Assembly: GCA_963755375.1 (NCBI GenBank)
Contig: CAVWKG010000003.1
Coordinates: 186,001 to 250,000 of the forward strand
DNA: 64,000 nt
Source: Bog-473 sp963755375
GTDB taxonomy: Bacteria > Actinomycetota > Acidimicrobiia > Acidimicrobiales > RAAP-2
Direction: 5' to 3'
Made by a program: the position numbers and the translations under genes. The notes beneath the pieces were generated by a model. The model was not told where the DNA came from. It did not search any database and saw only the letters and a program-made list of their open reading frames with translations. Positions 7,678 to 15,644 of this stretch are shown here, one piece after another. Numbering within the stretch: position 1 is the stretch's first letter; every line of letters begins with the position of its first letter.

Positions 7678-8482
7678 ATGCCCTTCACCGAAATCAGCCG
7701 GCCCCATCCGCAAATCGCGGTCGTCACGCTCAACCGGCCGGAGCGCATGAACGCCATGGCCTTCGACGTCATGATCCCGTTCCGCGACGCGCTGCGCGAG
7801 ATCGGCAACGACAACGACGTGCGGGTCGTCATCATCACCGGAGCGGGTCGCGGGTTCTGCTCGGGGGCCGACCACGAGAACCCCGGCACCCTGCCGAACA
7901 CGGACAGTCTGACCCTGCCAACCATTGCGCTGCGCTCCATGGAATTGCTGGACGACGTCATCTCCACCATCCGCCGTCTGCACCAGCCCGTCATCGCCGC
8001 GGTCAACGGGGCCGCGATCGGCGGTGGCTTCTGCCTCGCGCTCGGCGGCCGACATCAGAATCGCCTCGGACGAGGCCTACTTCAGGGCCGCGGGGATCAA
8101 CAACGGCCTCACGGCCGCCGAGCTCGGACTGAGCTTCCTCCTGCCGCGCTCGGTGGGACACTCGAGGGCGGCTGAGATCATGCTCACGGGCCGCGATGTC
8201 GACGCGAGCGAGGCGGACCGGATCGGGCTCGTCTCGCGAGTGGTGCCGCCGAACGGGCTCCTGCCGGCCTGCTTCGAGCTGGCCGATCGCATCAACGGCT
8301 GGAGCCGAGCCGGGGTCGAGCTGACCAAGCGACAACTCTGGAACAGTCTCGACGCCAGCAGCCTGCAGTCCCACATGGACGCGGAGGGCACCTCGCAGCT
8401 CTTCGTCCGCATCACGACGCGTAACTTCGAAGAGTCAGTGGCGGCCCGCAAGGAAGGCCGCAGCCCTGTATTCGAGGACTGA
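7678..8482 (+). pseudogene. Enoyl-CoA hydratase/isomerase with a one-base frameshift
   Basis: The first part, from ATG 7678, reads NRPERMNAMAF, GAGRGFCSGADHE and VNGAAIGGGFCLAL. The second part continues in the next frame as AADIRIASDEAYFRAAGI, GLTAAELGLSFLLPR and a normal crotonase C-terminus. Removing one G after base 8043 (GCGCTC followed by GGCGGCC) restores one protein of about 267 residues. Everything else is intact, so this may be a sequencing error or a very recent mutation. The first catalytic-type Glu is replaced (GGGFCLAL). Confidence 0.8.
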
Positions 8483-8499
8483 CCGGTTCGAGCGGTCAG
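8479..8499. terminator. Hairpin between convergent genes
   Basis: CTGACCG (8479-8485) pairs with CGGTCAG (8493-8499) around a 7-base loop. It covers the stop of the crotonase gene and touches the stop of the globin gene, so it can serve both directions. Confidence 0.55.
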
Positions 8500-8876
8500 G
8501 GGGAGTTGACGAGTGAGTTGGCCGCCATCTCGAGATAGGCACGGAGTTCGAGTGCGTCCTCTGGCGTGATGCGCGACGCCGACTCCAGCTCCAGCAATGC
8601 ACCGAGCATGTGGCGCAGCCAGGCGTCGCGTTCTGCCGGACCGATGACGAAGGGGGCGTGGCGCATGCGCAGGCGCGGATGCCCGCGCTCCTCGCCATAG
8701 GTCCCGGGGCCGCCCCAGTACTGCATCAGGAAGAGCGCGAGGTGGCGTGACGAGTCGCTCAGGTCGTCGGGATACAACGGGCGGAGCAGCGGGTCGCCGC
8801 CCACGCCGAGATAGAAACGGCCGACCAGGTCGACGAAGAAGGCCTCCCCGCCCACTCGCTCGTACAGTGCGTCCAC
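8496..8876 (-). CDS. glbO: Group II truncated haemoglobin (GlbO)
   Basis: 126 residues. The GTG at 8876 is preferred over one at 8906 because TACTGT lies seven bases upstream and the resulting N-terminus (VDALYERVGGEAFF) matches the family start. The hallmark GlbO block is present: YWGGPGTYGEERGHPRLRMR, then HAPF with the proximal haem-binding His73, Trp86 (RDAWL) and the C-terminal YLEMAANSLVNSP. The protein binds O2 reversibly and may have peroxidase or NO-related functions in the cytoplasm. It stands alone between a crotonase and tRNA-Gly. Confidence 0.93.
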   Translation of the reverse strand: MDALYERVGGEAFFVDLVGRFYLGVGGDPLLRPLYPDDLSDSSRHLALFLMQYWGGPGTYGEERGHPRLRMRHAPFVIGPAERDAWLRHMLGALLELESASRITPEDALELRAYLEMAANSLVNSP

Positions 8877-8883
8877 GCCGTCG

Positions 8884-8889
8884 ACAGTA
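8884..8889 (-). promoter_or_regulatory. -10 box for leaderless glbO
   Basis: On the minus strand TACTGT is followed by seven bases and then the GTG at 8876. This spacing decides the glbO start. Confidence 0.5.
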
Positions 8890-8914
8890 GAGGCTTTAGA
8901 CTGCACCCCGATTC

Positions 8915-8985
<71 letters not shown>

Positions 8986-9135
8986 CTCCTCATTAGTGCA
9001 GGCAGCGGTCGAGCTCGAGCGTCCTGGGTTGCAGATCGAACCGCTCGGTCAACAAACGGAGCGCAAACGCTTGAAGAGGAGCGAAGACCCCCGAGGGTCG
9101 ACGCCAGGGTCGCCACTGCAAACCGGAGAGGTCGA

Positions 9136-9321
9136 TCAGTTCGCCACGGTCATTGAGATGCTTGCTCCGATGCTTCCGATGCTCCCGGCATCGCCGCTGC
9201 AGTAGACGGAGTAATCCCCGTTGGAGACGCCCGTCGCGTTCCACTCGCACAGCCAGCCGTAGTAGGTCTGGGGTGGCGTTTCCCACGGGCTCCCGGGTGA
9301 GTTGCAACAGATTTCTCCCAA
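9136..9321 (-). pseudogene. Remnant of an Ig-like repeat surface protein
   Basis: About 61 residues survive, ending at a natural stop. YYGWLCEWNATGVSNGDYS and ASISMTVAN resemble the end of a bacterial Ig-like module of the kind GW-x-EWNT-x-V-x-NG-x-Y found in large secreted proteins. There is no signal peptide or earlier domain in frame upstream, so this looks like a 3' fragment left after deletion or insertion next to the tRNA. The assignment rests on memory of the motif. Confidence 0.4.
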
Positions 9322-9402
9322 GTCGCCGACGCGCGGTCGTACCCCATCAGCGTCGGTTTAAGGCGGCGAGGTTGATGTGCCTGGCAGGAGTGTCACCTGC
9401 CG

Positions 9403-9419
9403 CACCGGGACGGTGGGAC
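9403..9419 (-). repeat. TCCCGGC-core short repeat (copy 1)
   Basis: On the minus strand it reads GTCCCACCGTCCCGGTG, 15 of 17 identical to the left part of the hairpin at 27427. It is intergenic. Confidence 0.5.
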
Positions 9420-9428
9420 GCTTCAGGA

Positions 9429-9800
9429 CTACTCGCTGGGAAGGTCAGCCGCTGCATACGGATGATCGATCACATACTTCCAAGTCCCATCAGGCTGACG
9501 ACGTGCCACCTCCGCAGTGCGGGACGACAACTCCATACCAGCGCCAGTAAAGCGCCAGTCGTTGCTGAGCAAGGCGGTATCACCCACGATAACGACATAA
9601 CGGGTCGTCATCTGGATGTTCCCGCCCAGCGCGACGAAGCCCGACCACTGTTCACGGATCGCTTCTCGGCCGTTCACGAAGGTGCCGTCGGGAATTGCCA
9701 TGGCGGCATCTTCTTCGTAGAGAGCTACCAAAGCCCCTGTGTCACCCGCATTAAACGCGTCCTCAACCAAGCGATGAATATCTCCAACGTCCATCTCCAA
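9429..9800 (-). CDS. SnoaL/NTF2-like domain protein
   Basis: 123 residues. DIHRLVEDAFNAGDTGALVALYEEDAAM is the typical helix-loop-helix start of the SnoaL-like group. It is followed by FVNGREAIREQWSGFV and strands TTRYVVIVGDTALLSNDWRF and AEVARRQPDGTWKYVIDHPYA. Proteins of this type (YybH/SgcJ-like) are small alpha+beta cones; some are isomerases or hydrolases, most are uncharacterised. No partner gene is adjacent. The gene has clearly lower GC than the flanking core. Confidence 0.8.
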   Translation of the reverse strand: MEMDVGDIHRLVEDAFNAGDTGALVALYEEDAAMAIPDGTFVNGREAIREQWSGFVALGGNIQMTTRYVVIVGDTALLSNDWRFTGAGMELSSRTAEVARRQPDGTWKYVIDHPYAAADLPSE

Positions 9801-9891
9801 ATGCTATGCCGAGGCAACCGGTCGCGTCGTAACACGAGAGGGGCCTGCCTTAGCCGTTGGAAAGTATTCCCTTCGAGGCGTCACCGCCTGC

Positions 9892-9908
9892 CCCCGTACA
9901 TTGCCGCC
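9892..9908 (+). repeat. 17-bp direct repeat, left copy
   Basis: CCCCGTACATTGCCGCC recurs exactly at 10417-10433. The two copies bracket the VOC gene at 10027-10395. A partial copy (TGCCCCCATACATTG) lies at 17321-17335. Confidence 0.75.
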
Positions 9909-10026
9909 CGCTCGCTGCGCACCCACGGGGCTACCGCCGTGGCGCCGGCAGGGCATAAGCCGCGTCGAGCGCTTCCAACCTCACCAGGCCGATAATGGAT
10001 GCTGGCTACAAGCTGGAGGAGGTGCC

Positions 10027-10395
10027 ATGACAGTTCAGCTCAACCACACGATCGTCCCGGTTCAGGACAAGGAGGCGTCCGCCAACTTTCTTGCTGAGAT
10101 CCTCGGTCTCGATCCCCCGAAGCCGTTCGGGCCGTTCATGTGCCTCGAGACCGCCAATGGCGTCAGTCTCGACTACGACGACCGAGGGGACCCAGAACAT
10201 CATCACTACGCCTTCCTTGTCACCGAGGAAGAATTTGACGCCATCTTCACTCGGGTCACAGAACGTGGACTTGCTTATTGGGCTGACCCCGGGCACCAGC
10301 AGGAGAACCGAATCAACACTCACGGACGCGGCTTCTATTTTGAGGATCCCTCCGGTCACAATATGGAGGTACTCACGCGGCCTTATGGCAGCTGA
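10027..10395 (+). CDS. VOC family protein (glyoxalase/bleomycin-resistance type)
   Basis: 122 residues. The ATG at 10027 is fixed by a strong GGAGGAGG at 10015-10022. One VOC module is visible: QLNHTIVPVQDKEASANFLAEILGL at the start and GRGFYFEDPSGHNMEVLTRPYG at the end. His in NHTIVPV, His in HHHYAFLV and Glu in NMEVLT could form a metal site. The family includes glyoxalases, ring-cleaving dioxygenases and antibiotic-sequestering proteins. The gene is bracketed by 17-bp direct repeats, as if it were a unit that moves or duplicates alone. Confidence 0.85.
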   Translation: MTVQLNHTIVPVQDKEASANFLAEILGLDPPKPFGPFMCLETANGVSLDYDDRGDPEHHHYAFLVTEEEFDAIFTRVTERGLAYWADPGHQQENRINTHGRGFYFEDPSGHNMEVLTRPYGS

Positions 10396-10416
10396 CCAAG
10401 TGGCGCTCAGGCCTAT

Positions 10417-10433
10417 CCCCGTACATTGCCGCC
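10417..10433 (+). repeat. 17-bp direct repeat, right copy
   Basis: Exact copy of 9892-9908. Both copies are followed at variable distance by GGCATA and GAGCGCTT, suggesting a longer decayed repeat. Confidence 0.75.
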
Positions 10434-10504
10434 GGGAGGGCGGCATAGGACAAGCCCGACCTCGCCCCGGCAATCCCGAGCGCTTTTAGCTAGAACAGGC
10501 AGAG

Positions 10505-10522
10505 CGTCCCGGCATCGGGACG
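10505..10522. repeat. TCCCGGC-core hairpin (copy 2)
   Basis: CGTCCCG and CGGGACG form a perfect 7-bp stem with loop GCAT. It is intergenic, downstream of the small gene at 10540 read on the minus strand, where it could terminate transcription. Confidence 0.5.
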
Positions 10523-10539
10523 TTGGGACCATCCCGACG

Positions 10540-10722
10540 CTAAGCGCCACACAGTGGTCGCCTGAAGCGCACGACTGCTTGCTCATGATCAGCGGTCACC
10601 GACTCGACTACCCAACCCTGCTCGTGACTGGCGGCCAACATCTCGTCCCACACAGGGATTTCTCGGAGACCAGGTGAACCGCGGGAGTCCATAACGACCT
10701 CCGTGTACTCCGTGTCGGCCAC
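10540..10722 (-). CDS. Small protein of unknown function
   Basis: 60 residues from GTG at 10722. The order strand (TEYTEVVMD), helix (WDEMLAASHEQGW), strand (VVESVTADHEQAVVRFRRP) is that of a compact alpha/beta mini-domain resembling DUF4177-like proteins. No motif identifies a function. It could still be a chance frame. Confidence 0.35.
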   Translation of the reverse strand: MADTEYTEVVMDSRGSPGLREIPVWDEMLAASHEQGWVVESVTADHEQAVVRFRRPLCGA

Positions 10723-10911
10723 GTCGTCAGCCTACGTGTCGACCATCCTGGAAATGAAGAGTGCCGATATGGAGCGGAATCTGCGGCGCCCCGCCGGGAC
10801 GAGGTTGCACCCTTCGAATCCACCTGGGGGGCATGTGCGAAGATGGTCTCTGCGACTTGCCCAGCATCGCTGGATGTGCGCGCGCACGAACGTAAACGAT
10901 CGGAGAGCGGC

Positions 10912-11427
10912 ATGGCTGAACCGGTTCCGGTGACCGAGCTAAGTGCCTTCAGCAGCCCGAATGCGACACCAACGGAGTGGTCTCAGGCTCAGGCGGAGCT
11001 GGCCGGCGCTGAGGTGTATTGGCTTTCGACGGTTCGGCCTGACGGTCGTCCGCATGTCACGCCCCTATTGGGAATCTGGCTCGAAGGCGCTCTGTACTTC
11101 TGTACGGGACCGAACGAGCGAAAAGCAAAGAACCTCTCAGCAAACTGTCATTGCGCCCTTACGACGGGGCAAAGCACCCTCGATGGTCTCGATCTCGTGA
11201 TTGAAGGTACGGCAGAAAGCGTGAGCGACCATGCGGAGCTAGGACATGTCGCCAACACCTACGAGTCGAAGTACGGCCCGCATTTCGTCGCACCCAATGG
11301 AACCTGGTCCGGTCTGGGGGACGCCATTCGGCGAGCAGAGGTTCTGGTCTACCGCGTGGCGCCCGAGACCGGTTTTGGATTTGGCAAGGGAGGACGGTTC
11401 AGTCAAACACGCTGGAGCTTTAGGTAG
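10912..11427 (+). CDS. Pyridoxamine 5'-phosphate oxidase-like flavin/F420-binding protein
   Basis: 171 residues from ATG 10912 with GGAGAG just upstream. AEVYWLSTVRPDGRPHVTPLLGIW and GALYFCTGPNERKAKNLSAN form the split-barrel core that binds FMN or F420 in this superfamily. LDLVIEGTAESVSDHAELGHVANTYESKYG and the C-terminal GRFSQTRWSF complete it. Actinobacterial members often reduce or oxidise small molecules with F420H2, or act as haem- or biliverdin-binding proteins. It has no operon partners. Confidence 0.85.
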   Translation: MAEPVPVTELSAFSSPNATPTEWSQAQAELAGAEVYWLSTVRPDGRPHVTPLLGIWLEGALYFCTGPNERKAKNLSANCHCALTTGQSTLDGLDLVIEGTAESVSDHAELGHVANTYESKYGPHFVAPNGTWSGLGDAIRRAEVLVYRVAPETGFGFGKGGRFSQTRWSFR

Positions 11428-11488
11428 CCCGAACGCCGGGCCGGGGTGTAGCTCACCAGCACGAGTGGGACAGGTTGGACGACGGGAG

Positions 11489-12040
11489 TCAGGAATCCTC
11501 CGGATCGGTGTGCGCCAGCGTTGATCGCTCAGCCAGCTCACGAAACGTCGTTTCATCAGCCTGTGAGGTGAACGCTCGCTTGGGTATCATGAAGCATCCC
11601 GGACCCTTCCCGACAACCAGCAGATAGAGCTCATTTTGCAGTTTCACGTCCGAGAACATCGGCCACCTCATCGTGGTGTCGTTGAGAGCTGTATGTCGGG
11701 AGATCCCCACTTCTGTGATCTCCAGTGTTCTCACCTCAAATTGCTTCTCTACTCGCTTCCAAATTCGCCTTGGTGTCACAGGAACAAGTGCGAAGAAGAT
11801 CAGCAGGATGACAAGGCCCAAGGTCAGCATCACAACCCAGGCGACTTTGTTGGCGGAGTCCAGTACCAAGACAGCTGCACCTGCAATGACCAAGCAGAGA
11901 CCGGCAGCTGGAAGGCACCAGTTCTGCCAACGATGGAGGGCTTGCCGGTAGAAGACTGGAACTACCTCTTCCTGAGTCAGCCGGTGCTCGGTCGTCTGGA
12001 TATGGATCGTTGGCGAGCCTGCTACCGCGGGATCCGACAT
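11489..12040 (-). CDS. YcxB-like membrane protein
   Basis: 183 residues. A soluble N-terminal region (TEHRLTQEEVVPVFYRQALHRW) is followed by two adjacent transmembrane segments (about residues 42-60 and 68-87). The soluble C-terminal domain contains LEITEVGISRHTALNDTTMRWPMFSDV and the family hallmark CFMIPKRAF. YcxB-like proteins are bacterial inner-membrane proteins of unknown function. It is a single gene in the accessory region. Confidence 0.8.
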   Translation of the reverse strand: MSDPAVAGSPTIHIQTTEHRLTQEEVVPVFYRQALHRWQNWCLPAAGLCLVIAGAAVLVLDSANKVAWVVMLTLGLVILLIFFALVPVTPRRIWKRVEKQFEVRTLEITEVGISRHTALNDTTMRWPMFSDVKLQNELYLLVVGKGPGCFMIPKRAFTSQADETTFRELAERSTLAHTDPEDS

Positions 12041-12416
12041 CGAGCGCCTCTCAGTTCAGGAATGACACGGACGCAGCGACCGTAGTCCGGGCAACCTGAG
12101 CTCTGTGCTGATCCCCGATCCTCGCCGTGCCGAAGCCCCCTTCCCCTGTCTCCGCTCGCGGCCGGGAGGGTGGGACACGGAAGCATCATGGGGCCGGGCC
12201 GGTATGTCCGCCCGGGCATCGCCGGGCAACCCGGCCGTGCTCCCGCAGTCCTCTACCCCGAGATGCCACGATGGGCTTGCTTCGGGCGATTGATTCGTCT
12301 AGCCCAAGAAAACTGAGATTGCAGTGCGGTGGAACGTATCTCCCACAGCTTGTGGGATACCCGTGTGTTGGCTTCGCTGATATCTGAATTGAAGTCAACC
12401 TCGTCAACGTCGCGCC
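12041..12416. other. 376-base spacer, no gene seen
   Basis: No frame in this stretch reads like protein. Around 12200-12235 there are G/C-rich inverted runs (GCCCGGGC, GCCGGGC) that may fold, but no clear terminator or repeat copy was recognised. Confidence 0.5.
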
Positions 12417-13118
12417 CTATCCCACGCTCACGGCTGCCTCCGCCAAAATGTCGGCCAACACCTCAGGTCGACTGTTCTGCGGACAGTGGCCAGTGTCGAT
12501 CTCGATTGGCTCCACGCCGAGGCGAACAGGCACCGTCGCCCGAGCCCAGTCGGGGCGGATGACGCGATCCTTCGCCCCCAATACATACGTGATGGGAACG
12601 TCGGGCCAGGCAACCAACGGTGTGACATCGTCGTAGACCTGCGGCGGGAGAAGCAGTCTTATGGTCGATATTGACCACTTCAGGTTCTCGTCGGTGCAGT
12701 CATGGAACATGTAGTGCTTGGCGGTCTCTAGGTCGTCAGGATCGAATTCCACCTTCATCCAGTCACGATGGAGGACGCCGTCCTCGGCTATCTGTGATGT
12801 GGCCGACCGTCCGATGTCGGGCAGGCCAGCGCACACGAACACCAACCTCTCGACCGGTCGCATGGTCGCCACTACCGGGGCCAAGAGGCCGCTGCATGAG
12901 GTCGATACGAGGATGAGTCGGTCAACGTCTCCGAGCTGCCGGGAGATTTCCTGAGCGCACTCAACCGCCCCCGATTCATTGAACTGGGCTGGTTCGAGAT
13001 TGACCGATGTTGAAGTGATTTCTCGATCCGAGAGGTGCTCTTGCACTTTCATCCATCCGGTCGGACCCTGTGTACAGCCGTGGATTAAGCCCACAACAGA
13101 CCCTCGGTTCATGGGCAA
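12417..13118 (-). CDS. Alpha/beta hydrolase with an unusual nucleophile elbow
   Basis: 233 residues. VVGLIHGCTQGPTGW carries the oxyanion HG motif. The elbow that normally reads G-x-S-x-G is VSTSCSGLLAPVVA, so the Ser (or the adjacent Cys) is flanked by Ser where Gly is expected. The acid is probably Asp in LGAKDRVI and the base His in DTGHCPQN. It resembles esterases of the RsbQ/MhpC group, about 230-260 residues long. Activity is likely but the elbow change needs care. Confidence 0.75.
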   Translation of the reverse strand: MPMNRGSVVGLIHGCTQGPTGWMKVQEHLSDREITSTSVNLEPAQFNESGAVECAQEISRQLGDVDRLILVSTSCSGLLAPVVATMRPVERLVFVCAGLPDIGRSATSQIAEDGVLHRDWMKVEFDPDDLETAKHYMFHDCTDENLKWSISTIRLLLPPQVYDDVTPLVAWPDVPITYVLGAKDRVIRPDWARATVPVRLGVEPIEIDTGHCPQNSRPEVLADILAEAAVSVG

Positions 13119-13245
13119 AGGCTAGATCTAGCAGTGATCACGCCCGTCAGAGTGTTGATTCCGCCCAGCGGCGATCGCCTAAGGGTGCCGCGTTCGCCTG
13201 GACCGGGTGCCGTGCCCCAGCATTTCTGAATGCATCGCCCTTCGT

Positions 13246-13800
13246 TCAGCGTACGTCAAGAATCCTCGTCACATCCCAGCGATGGTGGAAGGCGTCGTGA
13301 GCATTCGAAGCGACGACATCGCAGAGTTCCATTGCCCCGCGTTCTGAGTGCAACATGACGATTCCGTCGGGCACTGCCTCATCGACGGCACTCAGCCAAT
13401 TCTCAACCGCGATGCGAAAGGACCAGGTCGCTCCCTGGAGAGCCACGTCGTTGTAGTGCCTGGACTCGGCGAGCAAATCGGGGTCGTAGGGGACGACGTG
13501 CGCGTCCGCACCCCGTGCCACGGCTACGAGCCGCTCGGCCCAAATCCGAGTGTTATCGGTCATATGTGCGATGTACCCGGAGATGTTCCACCCGAGGTCC
13601 GAGAGTCGCTCTGTTCCAGTTGCGCCTATGACCAGCTCCTCGATCGAGTCCGGAAGACTGCGCATCAGCGAAATCGAGGCAGCTTGTCCAGCCGCCCAGG
13701 TAAACCCGCATTCGCGACATGGGTCGCCGTAGAGCGGTGCGCCCCAGTAATCCACCCCTGAAGTATTCCATTCAGGGACGTGCATCGGGAGCGGCAGCAA
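13246..13800 (-). CDS. DinB-like four-helix protein with a possible zinc knuckle
   Basis: 184 residues from the first Met; a Met six codons in is also possible. GYIAHMTDNTRIWAERL and NAHDAFHHRWDVTRIL supply the three His of a DinB/YfiT metal site (one in the second helix, two spaced by three residues or more in the last). An N-terminal CRECGF precedes the bundle. In mycothiol-producing actinobacteria such proteins are often thiol-S-transferases. It lies tail to head with the methyltransferase upstream, 25 bases apart. Confidence 0.75.
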   Translation of the reverse strand: MLPLPMHVPEWNTSGVDYWGAPLYGDPCRECGFTWAAGQAASISLMRSLPDSIEELVIGATGTERLSDLGWNISGYIAHMTDNTRIWAERLVAVARGADAHVVPYDPDLLAESRHYNDVALQGATWSFRIAVENWLSAVDEAVPDGIVMLHSERGAMELCDVVASNAHDAFHHRWDVTRILDVR

Positions 13801-13825
13801 CTATCAGGCATCCCCTCGCTGCCGG

Positions 13826-14569
13826 CTATGGGTGCGCGCGGTCCTGGGGCCGTCGGGCAACGAAAACAAACTCGCGCTCCGGACGATCAGGGGCATCTCG
13901 AATCGCTTCAACTACGAATTCCGCCCGTTCGAGCGCACCGACGATCTCGGCCTGGGTCCAGAAACGCAGCGTCGAGTCTGAGGTGAGCACAGCTCCGTCG
14001 GACCCGAAGACGAATGTCCAGCGAAACGTGACGAGCGGCAGGGTGACGTCGAGGAGCTCCACCCATGTCTCGACAGGTCCCGCATCCGGCAGGTCGACGC
14101 GTCGATCCGTGAGCTCGCGGCTCCACTCCTTCCAACTTTCCTGAGCTGGGTCACGAACCTCGAAGACCAGATGGCCGCCGGGTCGCAGCACCTTGGACGC
14201 CGATCGGAACGTCGAACCCAACACCTCATCTGTCAAGAAGACCTGACCGACGTTGCCGGTCATGGTCACCAGGTCCACCTGGAACGACGGCAGAGTTGTG
14301 GCGTCGGCCTCGATCCATCGCACCCGATCAGCGTGTGGTTTACTCCTCGCCACATCAAGAGAAGCGGCCGCAGGATCGACGCCGGTCACCGCAATCCCCC
14401 GCTCGGCGAGAAAGCAGGCGAAGGTGCCTGTTCCGCATCCGATGTCAAGTACTGAGCGGGAACCCAATTCGTTGACAAGGGCAACGTATGGGTAGAGATC
14501 GGGTCGGTCGGGTTCTAGAGGGTCATAGATCTGGGCAAGTCGACGGTTCTCGAAGATCGCATCGGCCAT
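13826..14569 (-). CDS. Class I SAM-dependent methyltransferase
   Basis: 247 residues from ATG 14569, which gives the natural start MADAIFENRRLAQIYD; the open frame extends further upstream without support. Motif I is SVLDIGCGTGTFACFLAERG, followed by GVDPAAASLDVA (acidic loop), IEADATTLP and VLRPGGHLVFEVRDP. Residues after 150 form a Trp-rich insert and lid typical of small-molecule methyltransferases. The acceptor is unknown. Possibly co-transcribed with the DinB-like gene downstream. Confidence 0.88.
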   Translation of the reverse strand: MADAIFENRRLAQIYDPLEPDRPDLYPYVALVNELGSRSVLDIGCGTGTFACFLAERGIAVTGVDPAAASLDVARSKPHADRVRWIEADATTLPSFQVDLVTMTGNVGQVFLTDEVLGSTFRSASKVLRPGGHLVFEVRDPAQESWKEWSRELTDRRVDLPDAGPVETWVELLDVTLPLVTFRWTFVFGSDGAVLTSDSTLRFWTQAEIVGALERAEFVVEAIRDAPDRPEREFVFVARRPQDRAHP

Positions 14570-14597
14570 GTCGCAATCCTCGCAGGCTGTCCGACTT

Positions 14598-14614
14598 CGC
14601 CGGGACGGTGGGCA
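14598..14614 (-). repeat. TCCCGGC-core short repeat (copy 3)
   Basis: On the minus strand it reads TGCCCACCGTCCCGGCG, identical over 17 bases to 28204-28220 on the plus strand. It lies between two minus-strand genes. Confidence 0.6.
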
Positions 14615-14638
14615 CCTCAACGCAGCGCCGAACGGCGG

Positions 14639-15544
14639 CTATTTAGCCCTGAGTGGCGGCACTCCAAGCGTGGCGAGCTTGTGCCAGGACCGCTCGACGA
14701 TGCCTGGGTAGGTATGCAAGTAGTACGGCAAGGCGCCGCAGGCTTGGTGGATGGCTGCGCCGCGACTACGAGCGAGGGTGGCGTCGTCGACACCTAGTGC
14801 GTCGAGGAACGCCCGGCGAGAGTCGTTGGTGAAGAGCGGTGACCAGACGACCTGTACGTCGACGGCGGGGTCTCCAGCGCATGCCGAACCCCAATCGACG
14901 ATGCCACACAATCGTCCATCCTGAATCAGGCAGTTGCCCTCCAGGTCGCCTTGAACCCAGACCGGAGGGCCGCGGTGGGGCGGCGCTGCCAGTGCCTCCT
15001 CCCAGACATCGAGTGCAGCGGGGGCGTCGATTAGGTGACTCGCACGGACGATCATCCCTCGGGTCACCTCGTCATATTCTGCCAACGGTCGGGCGCGATT
15101 TGTCGCCGGTGGTGCGTCCGTCGTCGTCACTGCTTGAAGCATCCGAATCACCTTGGCAAGGTCCAGCGCGAAGGTGACGGGATCGTCGATTCGGTCGAGT
15201 GCAGCGCCGTCACCTGGGATCCATCGGTGGACGGCCCATCGATATGGGTAGACGCTGGCTGGATGCCCCATGGCAACGGGCTCGGGTATTGCGACCGGGA
15301 GATGGGGAGCGAGTCTTGGCAACCACACCGCCTCGAGCTCGACCTGTCCCGCCGCCCAGTGAATGCGAGGGAGACGGACAACGAGCTCGGAGCCAAGGCG
15401 CCAGATGGCGTTGTCCGTACCCCACGAGTCAACGACGACAAGGGGCAGGCGGCCAAGGGCGGGCATCTGCGAACGAAGAAGCGAGCGGACGAGCTTGTCA
15501 TCCACCTCGATTTCGCCCTCGTGCATGCGGACCGTCATGGACAC
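14639..15544 (-). CDS. Aminoglycoside phosphotransferase-like kinase
   Basis: 301 residues. The N-lobe has DSWGTDNAIWRLGSELVVRLPR, with the ATP-binding strand pair. The catalytic loop is VQGDLEGNCLIQDGRL, where His of the usual HGD is Gln but Asp and Asn are kept. Metal-binding Asp follows in GIVDWGSACAGDPAVD. The overall length fits the APH/MPH fold. Such proteins phosphorylate antibiotics, sugars or other small molecules; resistance cannot be inferred. It is one of three APH-fold sequences in this accessory region. Confidence 0.85.
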   Translation of the reverse strand: MSMTVRMHEGEIEVDDKLVRSLLRSQMPALGRLPLVVVDSWGTDNAIWRLGSELVVRLPRIHWAAGQVELEAVWLPRLAPHLPVAIPEPVAMGHPASVYPYRWAVHRWIPGDGAALDRIDDPVTFALDLAKVIRMLQAVTTTDAPPATNRARPLAEYDEVTRGMIVRASHLIDAPAALDVWEEALAAPPHRGPPVWVQGDLEGNCLIQDGRLCGIVDWGSACAGDPAVDVQVVWSPLFTNDSRRAFLDALGVDDATLARSRGAAIHQACGALPYYLHTYPGIVERSWHKLATLGVPPLRAK

Positions 15545-15644
15545 CAGTCTGCCGACGACTCAGTCGCTCTGCCAAAAGATTTAGATCCTGCCAGCGAACA
15601 AGAGAGCGATCTCCACCGGCCCCTATCAATGCCGCCGGATATGA

